From: Thermoplasmata archaeon
Lineage (GTDB): Archaea; Thermoplasmatota; Thermoplasmata; RBG-16-68-12
Length of the DNA stretch: 6,521 bases
Reading direction: 5' to 3'
NCBI GenBank assembly: GCA_013329855.1
Contig: DUJI01000269.1
Span: forward strand, 1 to 6,521
Shown here: positions 6,112 through 6,521 of the stretch, piece after piece
Position numbering within the stretch: the first letter of the stretch is position 1
Layout of the letters: every line of letters starts with the position of its first letter
The notes under the pieces: generated by a model
What the model was told of the DNA's origin: nothing
Database searches by the model: none
The model's input: only the letters and a program-made list of their open reading frames with translations
Position numbers and translations under genes: made by a program

Positions 6112-6521
6112 ATGGAACTCCAAGTCGTCGCCAAGAAGGAGAACCCGCTCCTGAAGCGGACGGAGATCACCTTCAAGGCCGTCCACAAGGCGGAGCCCAC
6201 GCCCACGCGAGACGCGATCCGCTCCGAACTCGCGAAGCAGCTCAAGGCCTCCAAGGAGGCCGTCATCGTGGACCGATCGGTCTCCTCGTTCGGACGGTTC
6301 GAGACCCTCGGCTACGCGAAAGTCTACAAGTCCAAGGAGGAGGCGTTGTCCGTCGAGCGCTCCCACATCCTCGTCCGGAACAAGCTCAAGGAGGCCGAGG
6401 CGAAGAAGAAGGAGGGCGAGAAGGTCGAGAAACCGGCTCCGGCCGCGAAGCCCGCGCCCAAGGCGGAGGGGAAGCCCGAGGCGCCCAAGGCGGAGCCGCA
6501 GCCGGAACCCAAGGCGGAGCG
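6112..6521 (+). CDS. rps24e: 30S ribosomal protein S24e (3' end beyond window), with low-complexity C-terminal extension
   Basis: Open reading frame from ATG 6112 to the right edge, 136 codons with no stop. The first ~100 residues are ribosomal protein S24e, a small-subunit protein of archaea and eukaryotes: MELQVVAKKENPLLKRTEI, PTPTRDAIRSELAKQL, EAVIVDRSVSSFGRFETLGY, then AKVYKSKEEALSVERSHIL with VRNKL. Archaeal S24e usually ends near residue 100. Here a charged KEAEAKKKEGEKVEK segment leads into a Pro/Ala/Lys/Glu-rich tail containing PKAE three times (residues 116-119, 125-128, 133-136). The tail is probably disordered and surface-exposed on the ribosome. The gene starts 6 nt after the kinase stop, with only a weak AGGAT upstream, so it is likely read from the rpo7 transcript. 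In related genomes S27ae usually follows. The S24e identity is firm; the true C-terminus is unseen. Confidence 0.93.
   Translation, partial: MELQVVAKKENPLLKRTEITFKAVHKAEPTPTRDAIRSELAKQLKASKEAVIVDRSVSSFGRFETLGYAKVYKSKEEALSVERSHILVRNKLKEAEAKKKEGEKVEKPAPAAKPAPKAEGKPEAPKAEPQPEPKAE
6454..6519 (+). repeat. Direct 12-bp repeats in the S24e tail
   Basis: The 12-mer CCCAAGGCGGAG occurs exactly at 6457-6468, 6484-6495 and 6508-6519. The first two copies extend to 15 bp with a preceding GCG. All copies are in codon phase and encode Pro-Lys-Ala-Glu. Distances of 27 and 24 nt are multiples of three, so unit gain or loss would keep the reading frame. The array may continue beyond the window. Confidence 0.75.

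Noticed and set aside
1..6521. tRNA or rRNA genes, CRISPR arrays, insertion sequences, attachment sites
   Set aside because: No cloverleaf-like stretch, regularly spaced repeat array, transposase motif or terminal inverted repeat was seen on either strand by eye.

Overview
The window reads as archaeal chromosome, high in GC and densely packed. The strongest evidence is the plus-strand run from 4814 to the right edge: archaeal RNA polymerase subunit Rpo7, elongation factor Spt4, a GTP-dependent dephospho-CoA kinase (DUF359 family) and ribosomal protein S24e. This order is characteristic of euryarchaeal genomes. TATA-like boxes in place of bacterial -35/-10 elements agree. High GC, a PKD-domain surface protein with a C-terminal membrane anchor and a Dpp/Opp-type peptide importer suggest a heterotrophic, Thermoplasmata-like lineage, but that placement is inference from gene content only.

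Left half (1-3401, minus strand): a peptide/nickel-type ABC importer operon transcribed right to left, dppB - dppC - dppD - dppF. Spacing is extremely tight: dppB/dppC share one base (TGATG), dppC/dppD are 4 nt apart, and dppD/dppF overlap (GTGA). dppF runs off the left edge after its Walker A motif. No substrate-binding protein gene lies in the window; it must be beyond dppF or elsewhere.

Middle (3402-3670): a divergent intergenic region. It carries a TATA-like element for the dpp operon on the minus strand and a clear Shine-Dalgarno for the rightward gene. At 3671-4735 is a secreted, membrane-anchored protein: signal peptide, an unrecognised N-terminal domain of about 110 residues, two PKD domains, one transmembrane helix and an arginine-rich cytoplasmic tail.

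Right half (4736-6521, plus strand): a TATA-like box lies about 35 nt before rpo7, giving a very short leader. rpo7, spt4, the dephospho-CoA kinase gene and rps24e follow with gaps of 4 nt, -11 nt and 6 nt, so they are very probably one transcript linking transcription, coenzyme A synthesis and the ribosome. The S24e protein carries a K/P/A/E-rich C-terminal extension built partly from direct repeats and is cut by the window edge.

I did not find a convincing undescribed system. The best second-look items are a ~50-residue insertion in the DppD ATPase domain, the repeat-bearing S24e tail, paired cysteines in the exported parts of three neighbouring proteins, the unknown domain of the PKD protein, and a possible promoter inside the kinase gene.
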